Source: UBA1413 sp964552955 | Lineage (GTDB): Bacteria; Bacteroidota; Bacteroidia; Bacteroidales; Prolixibacteraceae | Assembly (NCBI GenBank): GCA_964552955.1 | Contig: CAZKIU010000012.1 | Coordinates: forward strand, 1-64,000 | DNA length: 64,000 nucleotides | Direction of reading: 5' to 3' | Shown: positions 1 to 7,551 of the stretch, one piece after another | Position numbering within the stretch: the first letter of the stretch is position 1 | How the letters are laid out: each line of letters starts with the position of its first letter | The notes under the pieces: generated by a model | Database searches by the model: none | The model's input: only the letters and a program-made list of their open reading frames with translations | What the model was told of the DNA's origin: nothing | Position numbers and translations under genes: made by a program

Positions 1-5
1 GTTTC

Positions 6-290
6 TTATGCAGAAATGGGATTGATTTGTATCTGACCTCCAATTGCTCTTAATACTTTCATAATTGTCTCAAATTGAGGCTTAGCTCCGTCAGAAAGAG
101 CTTTATATAAACTTGGTCTGCTTAATCCGGTTTCTTGAGCAATTTTTGTCATTCCAATTGATTTTGCAATATGTCCAATTGCTGTAATCACATCTGAATC
201 ATCTCCTTCTGCCAAAACAGCATTTAGATATTCTGCAATCATTTCGTTACTATCCAGGTAGTCTGCTATGTCGAATTTTGTTGTTTCCAT
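6..290 (-). CDS. HigA-family antitoxin of a type II toxin-antitoxin pair
   Basis: A 94-residue protein with a helix-turn-helix in its second half (MTKIAQETGLSRPSLYKALS, residues about 47-66), the arrangement seen in the probable addiction-module antidote family. It should neutralise the toxin encoded just upstream by binding it and should repress the shared promoter. It follows the toxin gene by 4 bp on the same strand, so the order is toxin then antitoxin, typical of HigBA modules and the reverse of most others. The N-terminal part (FDIADYLDSNEMIAEYLNAV) matches the leader usual in this family. The stretch is much richer in A and T than the genes from 1.35 kb onward, which suggests acquisition. 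Family assignment is firm; the cellular target is not known from sequence. Confidence 0.85.
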   Translation of the reverse strand: METTKFDIADYLDSNEMIAEYLNAVLAEGDDSDVITAIGHIAKSIGMTKIAQETGLSRPSLYKALSDGAKPQFETIMKVLRAIGGQIQINPISA

Positions 291-294
291 ATAT

Positions 295-594
295 CTATTT
301 CATTATTTTTTTCAAAATGGTTTTTGCCTTTTCAATATCCTTTTGCTGAGTTGATTTATCTCCTCCCAGGAGTAATATGATTATTTTCCCCTCTGTTTCT
401 TTAAAATAGACTCTGTACCCTTTAGCATAGTTTATTTTTAACTCACGAATACCATTACCAACAAATTCGCAATCGCCAAAGTGTCCATCATTCTCAATTT
501 TCTGAATTCTAAACAAGATAATGGCTTTGGCCCTTAGATCTGCTAACTTCCTCAGCCATTTATCGAATTGTACTGTTTTCTCAAGACTGTACAT
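295..594 (-). CDS. RelE/HigB-type toxin (addiction module killer protein)
   Basis: A 99-residue protein of the RelE/ParE superfamily, subgroup of phage-derived killer proteins paired with HigA-like antitoxins. Visible family marks are GNGIRELKI followed by GYRVYF in the middle and LLGGDKSTQQKDIEKAK near the C-terminus. Members usually act as ribosome-dependent mRNA interferases, but no activity can be proved here. It starts with ATG and is the first gene of the two-gene operon. A Bacteroidetes-type -7 element lies 24-31 bp upstream. The module looks intact: no frameshift, normal length, both partners present. Confidence 0.85.
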   Translation of the reverse strand: MYSLEKTVQFDKWLRKLADLRAKAIILFRIQKIENDGHFGDCEFVGNGIRELKINYAKGYRVYFKETEGKIIILLLGGDKSTQQKDIEKAKTILKKIMK

Positions 595-617
595 TTGAAT
601 ATGTATTCACTCGGATA

Positions 618-625
618 CAAATTTA
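618..625 (-). promoter_or_regulatory. Candidate promoter -7 element of the toxin-antitoxin operon
   Basis: On the minus strand this reads TAAATTTG, matching the Bacteroidetes -7 consensus TAnnTTTG. It ends 24 bp before the toxin ATG. No clear -33 TTTG was seen at the expected distance. Confidence 0.45.
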
Positions 626-725
626 CGAATTCCTATTCAATCATGAAAGTCTTTTATTTAATTTGAGGTCTGTTTATAGATTATTTTATTTCATTCCTAA
701 TACTGTCTAAACCTTTTATCTATCC

Positions 726-1334
726 TTAATTCAAAAAATTAAAATCTATTAATCGCTTCCTAATAACACTGGGTTGTCTCCCCAACAATTCAGCAACTTT
801 TTCGATCCGCTTTGATTTTTCAAATGCCCATTTCATTAAGTCAATTTCATTCCCAGTCCATCTCTCATAGGCACGAGGATAATTTTCTCTTATTTCCAGC
901 ATTTGGGGTGTGAAATATGCCTTATTTCGTTTGGGCAATTCGTCAATTTTTGATTTTTCTTTTTTAAAAATTTCATCTATTTCCATTTCGGTCATCTCCG
1001 GGACTTTCACTTTTCTAGGTTCATTTATTGAAGCGGAAACAGTATTATCTGAATCACTCTTAACCCGATAAAAATACCATTCCAAAAACTCTGTTTTTGT
1101 AGTATTGAATTGACATTGCGGAATCAGCCTGAGATTGTTATTTTCCTTTAATTTTCTTAAGAATTTCCGGAAGTGCAATCCATTATGCCTGTCTTTTTCT
1201 ATGAATCCCTTTTTTGCCAGGATCGGATAGACATCAGTGCTACGCAGACCATTTTTGTTTATTTGTTCAAGATACTCCTGTATGGCTCTGCTGATTCGTC
1301 TGGCCTTTTGAAAATCCTCGTGCGTCAATTCCAT
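726..1334 (-). CDS. Hypothetical protein with C-terminal HTH-like segment
   Basis: I do not recognise this 202-residue protein. It is highly charged, with no signal peptide or membrane segment. The N-terminal 90 residues (HEDFQKARRISRAIQEYL, then HFRKFLRKLKENN) look like a compact helical domain. The middle is a Lys/Glu-rich linker. The last 35 residues (GNEIDLMKWAFEKSKRIEKV, then LLGRQPSVIRKRL) resemble the short tetra-helical DNA-binding tails that end in GRxxxAIRxRL. Base composition is AT-rich like the neighbouring toxin-antitoxin genes, so it may belong to the same acquired segment. It sits 16 bp from the hydrolase gene, which is on the same strand but differs in composition. A DNA-binding or regulatory role is inference only. 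Confidence 0.55.
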   Translation of the reverse strand: MELTHEDFQKARRISRAIQEYLEQINKNGLRSTDVYPILAKKGFIEKDRHNGLHFRKFLRKLKENNNLRLIPQCQFNTTKTEFLEWYFYRVKSDSDNTVSASINEPRKVKVPEMTEMEIDEIFKKEKSKIDELPKRNKAYFTPQMLEIRENYPRAYERWTGNEIDLMKWAFEKSKRIEKVAELLGRQPSVIRKRLIDFNFLN

Positions 1335-1349
1335 ATCTAGATTCTTTTT

Positions 1350-2288
1350 TCAAATTCCTGGTTCTGCACCTTGCAGGCGGCTTTTAATGAAGCCGGCAAT
1401 TTCGAGCATGGCCTCTTCTGCTTCCCTGAATAGGGGAGCCAGCAGGGGATAGCAGTGGATCATTCCCTCACCGGAACGGAACTGGACGTCAACGCCCGCC
1501 TCCTTCGCCCTGAGGTAAAACTGTTCGCCGTCATCGAACAACTCATCGTCCACTGCGGAATTGATGAACAGGGGAGGCAACCCCTTCAAATCGCCGAACA
1601 ACGGGGAGATCAGGGGATCGGAGGGGTCGTGGCTTCCGGCGTAATGGCGGCTGAACACGGTCCAGGAGTTCAATGGGGCGGGGGAGACCTTGTTTTTGGT
1701 CCTGTAGGATTCCCCGGAGCAGGTCAGGTCTGTCCATGGGGAAATGGCGACACCCGCCACCGGCATCGGCAGATTTCGCTCCTTCAGGGCCAGCAGGGTG
1801 GCCAGACACAGTCCGCCGCCGGCCGATTCTCCCGCCATCACGATATTCTCCGGCCTAAAGCCGGAATCAAGCAACCATCGGTACACGGCCACAGAATCTT
1901 CCAGGGCTGCGGGATAGGGATGCTCTGGCGCCAGACAGTACTCAAACAATAAATGAGTCACCCCGGTGTACCGGGCGAGCTTGGCAACCACATTCCGGTG
2001 GTCACTGCAGGACCCCGACACATACCCTCCGCCATGGACATATAAAACGACTTTATCCCCGTCTGCCCCGGCAGGAATCAGCCACTCGGCGACCATCCCC
2101 GCAACTTCCACGCTTTGCACTTCCAAACCCTCCGGAAGCTTCCCAGCTCTTGCAGCGCCCTTCTCACACCGCTCCCTGAACCTTTTGATGGACGTGTTGA
2201 AATCAAATATCTCCTTCTTCAACCTCCCCCGAAAAATGAAACTATTTCTCACCATGAAGTTGAATACCTTGCTCTTGAAACTGGTCAT
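1350..2288 (-). CDS. Alpha/beta hydrolase, hormone-sensitive-lipase type
   Basis: A 312-residue cytoplasmic esterase of the alpha/beta hydrolase-3 (HSL) family. The oxyanion-hole motif HGGGY lies in YVHGGGYVSGS at about residue 84. The nucleophile elbow is GESAGG (Ser about 154). A likely acid is in the INSAVDDELFDDG stretch and the catalytic His is in MIHCYPLL near residue 283. Such enzymes hydrolyse short-chain acyl esters or related carboxyl esters; the substrate cannot be told. It starts at an ATG immediately after the divergent-looking AT-rich segment, has no signal peptide, and stands 20 bp from the serpin gene, which is transcribed toward it, so the two may share a transcript. Confidence 0.9.
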   Translation of the reverse strand: MTSFKSKVFNFMVRNSFIFRGRLKKEIFDFNTSIKRFRERCEKGAARAGKLPEGLEVQSVEVAGMVAEWLIPAGADGDKVVLYVHGGGYVSGSCSDHRNVVAKLARYTGVTHLLFEYCLAPEHPYPAALEDSVAVYRWLLDSGFRPENIVMAGESAGGGLCLATLLALKERNLPMPVAGVAISPWTDLTCSGESYRTKNKVSPAPLNSWTVFSRHYAGSHDPSDPLISPLFGDLKGLPPLFINSAVDDELFDDGEQFYLRAKEAGVDVQFRSGEGMIHCYPLLAPLFREAEEAMLEIAGFIKSRLQGAEPGI

Positions 2289-2308
2289 CGGGTAAATATA
2301 TGTAACAG

Positions 2309-3751
2309 CTATTTTACTGTTTTCTTCATTGATATTATCACCATCCCGTTGTAATTGCCCTCCGCATATTTCCGGATCTCCTCACTGTTTTTCGAAACTT
2401 TGACCGATTCAATCTCTTCCGGATTAATGGCCTTGAACTCACCATACGTTACGATTTTCTCATCGACAATATACAAAGTTTCTCTTAACTGGTCGCCGAC
2501 ATGAAAGGGTTCGCTCTGACGTTTCTCTATTTTAAGAGCAAGATTCTCTTTGGCTTCAGCCGTGTTTCCCCCTGTCAAGGGCTGAACATACCGCCCCATG
2601 AATAAAATTGCCCGGGTATGGTTATCCATGATAAAAAAGACAAACGGATGGTCAGCCTTAAATACCTTGAAGGCATCCAATGTCGCATGGCCCACTACAA
2701 TGACTGAAGTGGCAGCTGCCACTTCAGTTCTTTCTTCATCCAATGCAAGCCAGGTTTTATGAATCACGGGCCCCAGGCTCAACGGCTTCTCCTGGCTTAT
2801 TCCAGAAAAATCAGCCTCCCCGCTAAAAGCCGACGTCAGTCCGGCTTTTTTCAGCGCCTGCGTGAGCTCAAAAGCCGATTCCATCTTCATCTTCGGCATA
2901 GTCAGCAACGTTTTTGCATATCCCGTGCTGTCAAGAACCCGGTCCAGTAATGCACTGTTCATTTCCTTTTCAATCTCTTCTATGCCAAACAACTTCTTGG
3001 GAAGCAGGATGCAGAATGACAGAGAGGAGGATTTGTAAGGCTTGGAGATAAACTGAAACGCTTCGTTCTCATAATAGGGGAGTATCTCCTTCATCTGCAT
3101 AAAATCCACAGTGTAAAGATCTTCACCGGAAGCAAAAAAGGACGCCGGACGGGTTTGTCGCTTGTCAAATTTCTCAAGCCACTCATCGTTAAAATAGACG
3201 GCATTCGTTAGAATCAGTCTGGTTTCCCCGGAAAAGTTTTCTGCCGAAACGATTTTGTCTATCCTGTGGTTGGTCTTTTCAGCCACCCACGCGTTGATAT
3301 CAGAAGCACTCTTCCCCGGCCTGGTAAAGTCGACCTGTCTGAAATCAGCGTTGCTTTGATCTGAAACCGCCTTTCGGTAACTATCCTTTATGTTAAGCGT
3401 CTGATCGGCCCAAACGGCATTAGCGATGCTTAACCCGGGGTAATTATCTCCAGGGGCTGCAAAAACCACTCCATCGGCCTTCTTTGGTGAACCTGAATCC
3501 TTCAGGTAGAGTACCTTCTTAAACTCCTCCCTGGTCCCGCTTTGAGCGCCCTCATAAGCCATCCAAAGCGCCTGATAGACACTCAGAGGCGAAATAAACA
3601 TATTCTGACGGGGCGCCTTGGTCTCTCGGTACAAATCAAACGAAAACCGGTTCAGGGCCACACTGCGTTGTCTGTTCTGTGCCCCCAAATCCCCGGAGGT
3701 CACAATTAACAAATGAAGGAGAGATAAAGTGGCAACAGTTTTAATTTTCAT
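2309..3751 (-). CDS. Secreted serpin with TonB-plug-like C-terminal tail
   Basis: A 480-residue protein. Residues 1-24 are a signal peptide (hydrophobic core then GAQ). Residues about 30-390 are a full serpin fold with FISPLSVYQAL, LTNAVYFNDEW and the closing DHPFVFFI...ILFMGRYVQP. The reactive-centre hinge is EERTEVAAAT (339-348), with small residues at P12-P9 as in inhibitory serpins. By spacing P1 is His355, and P15 is Arg where Gly is usual. A serpin of about 390 residues should stop after GRYVQP. Here about 90 residues follow, and 426-476 (LYIVDEKIV, INPEEIESVKVSKN, YNGMVIISMKK) closely resemble the plug-domain core of TonB-dependent receptors (LYIVDG, INPNDIESIEVLKD, NGVIIITTKK). Probably a periplasmic or surface protease inhibitor; the role of the tail is unknown. 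Confidence 0.9.
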   Translation of the reverse strand: MKIKTVATLSLLHLLIVTSGDLGAQNRQRSVALNRFSFDLYRETKAPRQNMFISPLSVYQALWMAYEGAQSGTREEFKKVLYLKDSGSPKKADGVVFAAPGDNYPGLSIANAVWADQTLNIKDSYRKAVSDQSNADFRQVDFTRPGKSASDINAWVAEKTNHRIDKIVSAENFSGETRLILTNAVYFNDEWLEKFDKRQTRPASFFASGEDLYTVDFMQMKEILPYYENEAFQFISKPYKSSSLSFCILLPKKLFGIEEIEKEMNSALLDRVLDSTGYAKTLLTMPKMKMESAFELTQALKKAGLTSAFSGEADFSGISQEKPLSLGPVIHKTWLALDEERTEVAAATSVIVVGHATLDAFKVFKADHPFVFFIMDNHTRAILFMGRYVQPLTGGNTAEAKENLALKIEKRQSEPFHVGDQLRETLYIVDEKIVTYGEFKAINPEEIESVKVSKNSEEIRKYAEGNYNGMVIISMKKTVK

Positions 3752-3758
3752 GATTTTA

Positions 3759-3782
3759 GATTAATATCCTACAATATTAATC
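3759..3782. promoter_or_regulatory. 24-bp palindrome just upstream of the serpin gene
   Basis: Perfect inverted repeat GATTAATAT and ATATTAATC separated by 6 bases (CCTACA), starting 8 bp upstream of the serpin start codon. It could be an operator or a 5'-UTR hairpin. It does not end in a T tract and no gene converges here, so a terminator is unlikely. The rest of the 127-bp gap to the next gene shows nothing recognisable. Confidence 0.45.
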
Positions 3783-3878
3783 ATAATAATTGAAACGTGC
3801 CTCCTTCTTGTTTTTTCCGGCAGGATCCGATGGCCTCAAGTCCAAAGGGACGCATTCTGCCTTATCCTTACCTGCGTA

Positions 3879-5042
3879 CTATTCCGTTTTCTTGTCCTGC
3901 TGGATGCCTTTATCTGCTTTGACATAATTCCCCTTCAGAAAATCGTGGAACATGCCGGCTATTTTGAGTCCCGGCAGTTCTTCCCCTTCATCGTTCAGGT
4001 TGGTCATCCAACCCAGAACCATTTTCTCCTCCGGAATAATAAGCAGAAGCGCTGCGCTGCCGGTGATACTCCCCCGGGCAGCATAAAAGGGCTTTCCCTC
4101 CTGGTCGGCCAGAAAGAGCAGCCCGTTTCCCATATTGCCCTTCATCTCGTTGTTGATCATTGGGGCGGTCAGCATCCGGTGCCTGACCGAATCGGAGAGG
4201 GCAGGGGAGTCCAACAGCGTATTGCCCAATCTGACCAGGTCCTCCGCCGTGGAGAGATACCCGTCGGAGGGCATCCTGTACCGTAGATCCAGCGTCATCG
4301 CGTTGATGGTCTGCGCCACCAGGTTGCGGTCATAAAAAGCACTCCGCCCCTTGATGGAAACCAGCGGATTGTCAGGGACTGTATGCTCCAGTCCCAGCGT
4401 GTCGGTGACCCACGCACTGATCAATTCTGAAAAAGGCTTTCCACTGACCTTCTCCATGACCCTTCCCAGCAGGTTGTACCCGAAAGTCGTGGGATACTGG
4501 TATCTTCCCGGAGGAAACAGCAGGGTGTCCTGGCTGAAAAGCTCAATCCCCATATCGATAGAGGTATTGAGACCCCGGTGGAATCTCTCTTCATTGTTGA
4601 GCGGCCTGATCCCTGAAGTGTGGTCTGCCAGGTGCTGTAGCATCAGCGGGTAGCCTTTCTCCGGAAACTCAGGAAGATATTGCCTCACTTCTGCCTTCGG
4701 ATCCACCATCCCGGCTTCGGCCATCCTGTAAAACGCCAATGAGGTAAGGAGTTGCGAGATTTCACCCGCCCGGTATTTGGTGAACCGTGTCGCCGGAACC
4801 TCCAGATCAACGCTGGCCTGTCCCATCCCTTCTGACCAGACCAGTTTCCCGTCGATGGAAAGGGCAATGCTGCCCCCGGGAACGAAATTGCGGCCCAGGT
4901 AAAAAAAGGCCTCCTTACGGGCATCCTTGATGACTTTAAGGTATTTCCTGTTAAATATCCGCTCGGGCTCACCTTGTTTCCGGCATCCTGCCGACAGCAG
5001 AAGCAGAAGGGCCATGCCCATCATGAACATTCCTTTTCTCAT
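3879..5042 (-). CDS. Beta-lactamase-fold lipoprotein, probably a catalytically dead paralogue
   Basis: A 387-residue protein with a lipoprotein signal (MRKGMFMMG...LLLLSAGC, Cys20). The rest follows the class C beta-lactamase / penicillin-binding serine hydrolase fold: SIALSIDGKLVWSEGMG at 58-74, LQHLADHTSGI at 135-145, GYNLLGRVMEKVSGKPF at 188-204, and the closing ALLLIIPEEK...MTN. The three active-site motifs are changed. SxxK is E94-I-S-Q97 (in RAGEISQLLT, normally RIGSVSKxxT). YxN (normally YSNxGY) is replaced by YPTTFGY at 183-189. The third motif (HxG/KTG) reads AARGS at 321-325. I infer it is a binding or regulatory protein rather than a hydrolase. The start is the only Met giving a proper lipobox. 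It is on the same strand as the serpin, 127 bp away. Confidence 0.85.
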   Translation of the reverse strand: MRKGMFMMGMALLLLLSAGCRKQGEPERIFNRKYLKVIKDARKEAFFYLGRNFVPGGSIALSIDGKLVWSEGMGQASVDLEVPATRFTKYRAGEISQLLTSLAFYRMAEAGMVDPKAEVRQYLPEFPEKGYPLMLQHLADHTSGIRPLNNEERFHRGLNTSIDMGIELFSQDTLLFPPGRYQYPTTFGYNLLGRVMEKVSGKPFSELISAWVTDTLGLEHTVPDNPLVSIKGRSAFYDRNLVAQTINAMTLDLRYRMPSDGYLSTAEDLVRLGNTLLDSPALSDSVRHRMLTAPMINNEMKGNMGNGLLFLADQEGKPFYAARGSITGSAALLLIIPEEKMVLGWMTNLNDEGEELPGLKIAGMFHDFLKGNYVKADKGIQQDKKTE

Positions 5043-5098
5043 GAGAATCGTTTTTCTTATAGTTGATTTTCGGGGGCACTAAAATATGAATTTATGAA

Positions 5099-6063
5099 TT
5101 AGGTCCACCCTCGCAACCGGTAATAAACCAAGGCCAGCATCTCACGGGTAAACATAATTTCATACCGCAAATGGGTCCACACCTGGTAACGCAGCTGGAG
5201 GTTGCTGCCCACATCGGGGACCAGCACGGGATTACGGCCCAGGTCGTCGTCGCGGAAGGAAAAATCGGCCTCGGCGGCATTCTCAAAGGCTGATAACCCG
5301 CAAACTTGTTCAAACCCTGCCTTGCGGAAGCAGAGCAGCGACCGCCGCATATGCTCTGGCGAGGTGACCAGCATCACGGGGAGGCGCTTCTCTGCCCTGT
5401 TAACAAGACTGTCATCCGGTAACCCTGGAAGGCTCCTATCCACCCTGCCGCCAAGACTGTCATCCGGGAACCCTGNNNNNNNNNNNNNNNNNNNNNNNNN
5501 NNNNNNNNNNNNNNNNNNNNNNNNNNNNNNNNNNNNNNNNNNNNNNNNNNNNNNNNNNNNNNNNNNNNNNNNNNNCTGCCGCCAAGACTGTCATCCGGGA
5601 ACCCTGGAAGGTTCTTTTCCTCTATCGCCGGAAGGTCTTTAGCCATCATCACCGGAATGGTCCTCTCCAGCATAACGGCACAGGCCAGTGCCTGCGACCG
5701 GGTGTTGGTGCCCTCGTTCTCAAAGAGGATCCGGGAGCTGTCCACCCCTCTGATCATCAGCTCTTTTCTGATCAGTGCCGGAGTGCTGCCCGCATCTGCG
5801 GGATCGCCGGGCATGACCACCACTACCGGCACTTCCGGGAAGGAAAGCGCCGCCCGTGCCGTATACCAGCTCCGCATCAGATTGGACTCACTGGGCATCC
5901 CGCTGCCCCCCAGCATGATAATCACATCAGGCGTGCAAACCTCTTCCTCCCCGCTGGTCCCCAGCCAGTGTAATCCCCAGTAGGGCAGGGTAGTGAAGGC
6001 CAGCCCTCCATAAATCAGCGCCAAAACCCCCGCCAGAAGCACTATTTTTCTGATCAGTCCCAA
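5099..6063 (-). CDS. YdcF/SanA-like DUF218 membrane protein, interrupted by assembly gap
   Basis: The protein is split by the N run but its two halves clearly belong together. The first half has an N-terminal membrane anchor (residues about 5-25), then DVIIMLGGSG, ARAAL, and FENEGTNTRSQA, which are DUF218 marks. The second half has LPVMLVTSPEHMRRSLLCFRKAGFE, the next conserved block of the family. Between them lies an insertion of 16-residue repeats (LPGFPDDSLGGRVDRS type) not expected in the family. The flanking contig ends share 31 identical bases; joining them there gives 834 nt, 277 residues, in one frame. The drawn frameshift is therefore an artefact of the arbitrary gap length. Start is TTG at 6063 (upstream in-frame stop nearby). 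Function in this family is poorly defined, linked to envelope metabolism. Confidence 0.75.
5397..5616 (-). repeat. 48-bp coding tandem repeat (16-residue unit) with assembly gap
   Basis: The block containing AAGACTGTCATCCGG recurs at 5405, 5453 and 5584; the first two are exactly 48 bp apart. In the gene's frame the unit is LPGFPDDSLGGRVDRS, and the last copy has diverged to LPGLPDDSLVNRAEKR. Forty-eight is a multiple of three, so copy-number change keeps the frame. True copy number is hidden by the N run. Confidence 0.85.
5476..5575. other. Assembly gap (100 N)
   Basis: Exactly 100 N, the usual placeholder for a gap of unknown length. The 31 bases on its left (5445-5475) are identical to the 31 on its right (5576-5606), so the contigs may simply overlap or be separated by whole repeat units. 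Confidence 0.95.
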
Positions 6064-6072
6064 AAAATGGAT

Positions 6073-6080
6073 TATTTTTG
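6073..6080 (+). promoter_or_regulatory. Candidate -7 promoter element TATTTTTG
   Basis: Matches TAnnTTTG. It overlaps the first possible TTG start of the downstream kinase gene (6078), so transcription would begin near 6087 and the TTG at 6117 becomes the better start. Confidence 0.45.
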
Positions 6081-7547
6081 GATAAAATTAGGGATTACTT
6101 TTTAAAACAACCGACCTTGGACCAGAAAGTACTCGACAAAATAAGCCAGCTCTTCAGGGACTATGCAGGCCGTGAGGCCGAGAAACAGGAAATGTTGCCC
6201 CACTCGGGATCTTACAGAGAGTATGTGCGGCTGACCGCCGGCGCCTTCTCGGCCATCGGCACCTGGAATGCCGACCTCAAGGAAAACAGGGCCTTCCTGA
6301 GTTTCTCCCGCCATTTTCACGAACAGGGCATCCCCGTACCTGAAATCTACTGCATCAGCGACGACCAATCCTGCTACCTTCAGGAAGACCTGGGCAAGGT
6401 CACCCTTTTCGACTTCCTGAGCCGCACGCGCATCCACGAGGGCTTCTCGCGTACCATCATCGAAGAGTACAAAAAAGTCCTGGCCCAGCTGCCCGCGATT
6501 CAGGTTTCCGCTGGTAAAAACATTGACTTTTCGGTCTGCTACCCCCGCGCAGCCTTCGACCTGCAGTCCATGCTCTGGGACCTGAGCTATTTCAAATACT
6601 ACTTCCTGAAGCTGGCCCGCATCCCCTTCGACGAACAGCTCCTCGAAGATGACTTCCGGCGGTTCACCGACTATCTCCTCAGCGCTGGCAGCGACTACTT
6701 CATGTACCGCGACTTCCAGTCCCGCAACATCATGCTCAAAGACGACCGGGTGTGGTTTATCGACTACCAGGGGGGACGCAAGGGAGCCCTCCAGTACGAC
6801 CTGGCCTCCCTCCTCTACGACGGAAAAGCCGACATCCCCCAGGCGGTGCGCGAGGAACTATTCGAGTATTACCTCGATGAACTCGAGAAAATCATCCCCG
6901 TCGACCGCTACGAATTCATGCGTTTCTTCAAGGGGTTCGTGCTCATCCGCATCATGCAGGCCATGGGCGCCTACGGCTTCCGCGGCTTCTACGAGAAAAA
7001 AGAGCATTTCCTCAAGAGCATCCCCTTTGCCCTTGATAATCTGGAGGCTATCCTCCGGAAACTGGACCTGCCCGTGGAACTCCCCGAGCTCACCAAGGTG
7101 CTGCACCTGGTCACGCAGTCGGCTTTTTTACGTTCGATCGGACAAAAAGAGCACCACCTGACGGTCCGCATCACCAGCTTCAGTTATAAAAAGGGATTGC
7201 CGGCCGACCCCTCCGGCAATGGGGGCGGTTTCGTCTTCGACTGCCGTGCTATCCACAACCCCGGAAAATACCCCGAATACAAGCTCCTCACCGGCAAAGA
7301 CACGCCTGTGGCCCAGTTCCTCGAAGACAAATCGGAAATGCCGGGATTCCTCCACCTGGTAACGTCACTGGTCGACCAGTCGGTCAAGAAATACATCGAC
7401 AGGGGCTTCTCCCACCTGGCCGTCAACTTCGGCTGCACGGGCGGTCAGCACCGCTCGGTGTATGCCGCCGAAAAAATGGCCGCCCACCTGAAAAACAATT
7501 TCCCCGTTAACGTTGTTCTTACCCACAGGGAATTGGAAAACCTGTAG
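6078..7547 (+). CDS. APH-type kinase fused to RapZ C-terminal domain
   Basis: A 489-residue two-domain protein. Residues about 15-330 are an aminoglycoside-phosphotransferase-like kinase: phosphate loop region PHSGSYREYVRL, QEDLG hinge, catalytic loop MYRDFQSRNIMLKD, and metal motif FIDYQGGRKGALQYDLASLL. Such kinases in this arrangement are usually sugar or small-molecule kinases. Residues about 345-489 match the C-terminal half of RapZ, with GCTGGQHRSVYAAEKMA (from about 452) and the closing VVLTHREL; in RapZ this half binds glucosamine-6-phosphate. The N-terminal P-loop domain of RapZ is absent. The first start is TTG inside a promoter-like element; TTG at 6117 (LDQKVLDKISQLFRDYAG) matches the family start better. 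A role in sensing or phosphorylating an amino-sugar or envelope precursor is inference. Confidence 0.88.
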   Translation: MDKIRDYFLKQPTLDQKVLDKISQLFRDYAGREAEKQEMLPHSGSYREYVRLTAGAFSAIGTWNADLKENRAFLSFSRHFHEQGIPVPEIYCISDDQSCYLQEDLGKVTLFDFLSRTRIHEGFSRTIIEEYKKVLAQLPAIQVSAGKNIDFSVCYPRAAFDLQSMLWDLSYFKYYFLKLARIPFDEQLLEDDFRRFTDYLLSAGSDYFMYRDFQSRNIMLKDDRVWFIDYQGGRKGALQYDLASLLYDGKADIPQAVREELFEYYLDELEKIIPVDRYEFMRFFKGFVLIRIMQAMGAYGFRGFYEKKEHFLKSIPFALDNLEAILRKLDLPVELPELTKVLHLVTQSAFLRSIGQKEHHLTVRITSFSYKKGLPADPSGNGGGFVFDCRAIHNPGKYPEYKLLTGKDTPVAQFLEDKSEMPGFLHLVTSLVDQSVKKYIDRGFSHLAVNFGCTGGQHRSVYAAEKMAAHLKNNFPVNVVLTHRELENL

Positions 7548-7551
7548 CGTA

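Noticed and set aside
5099..6063. Frameshifted pseudogene
   Set aside because: The frame change comes only from the arbitrary 100-N length; joining the identical 31-base ends restores one frame.
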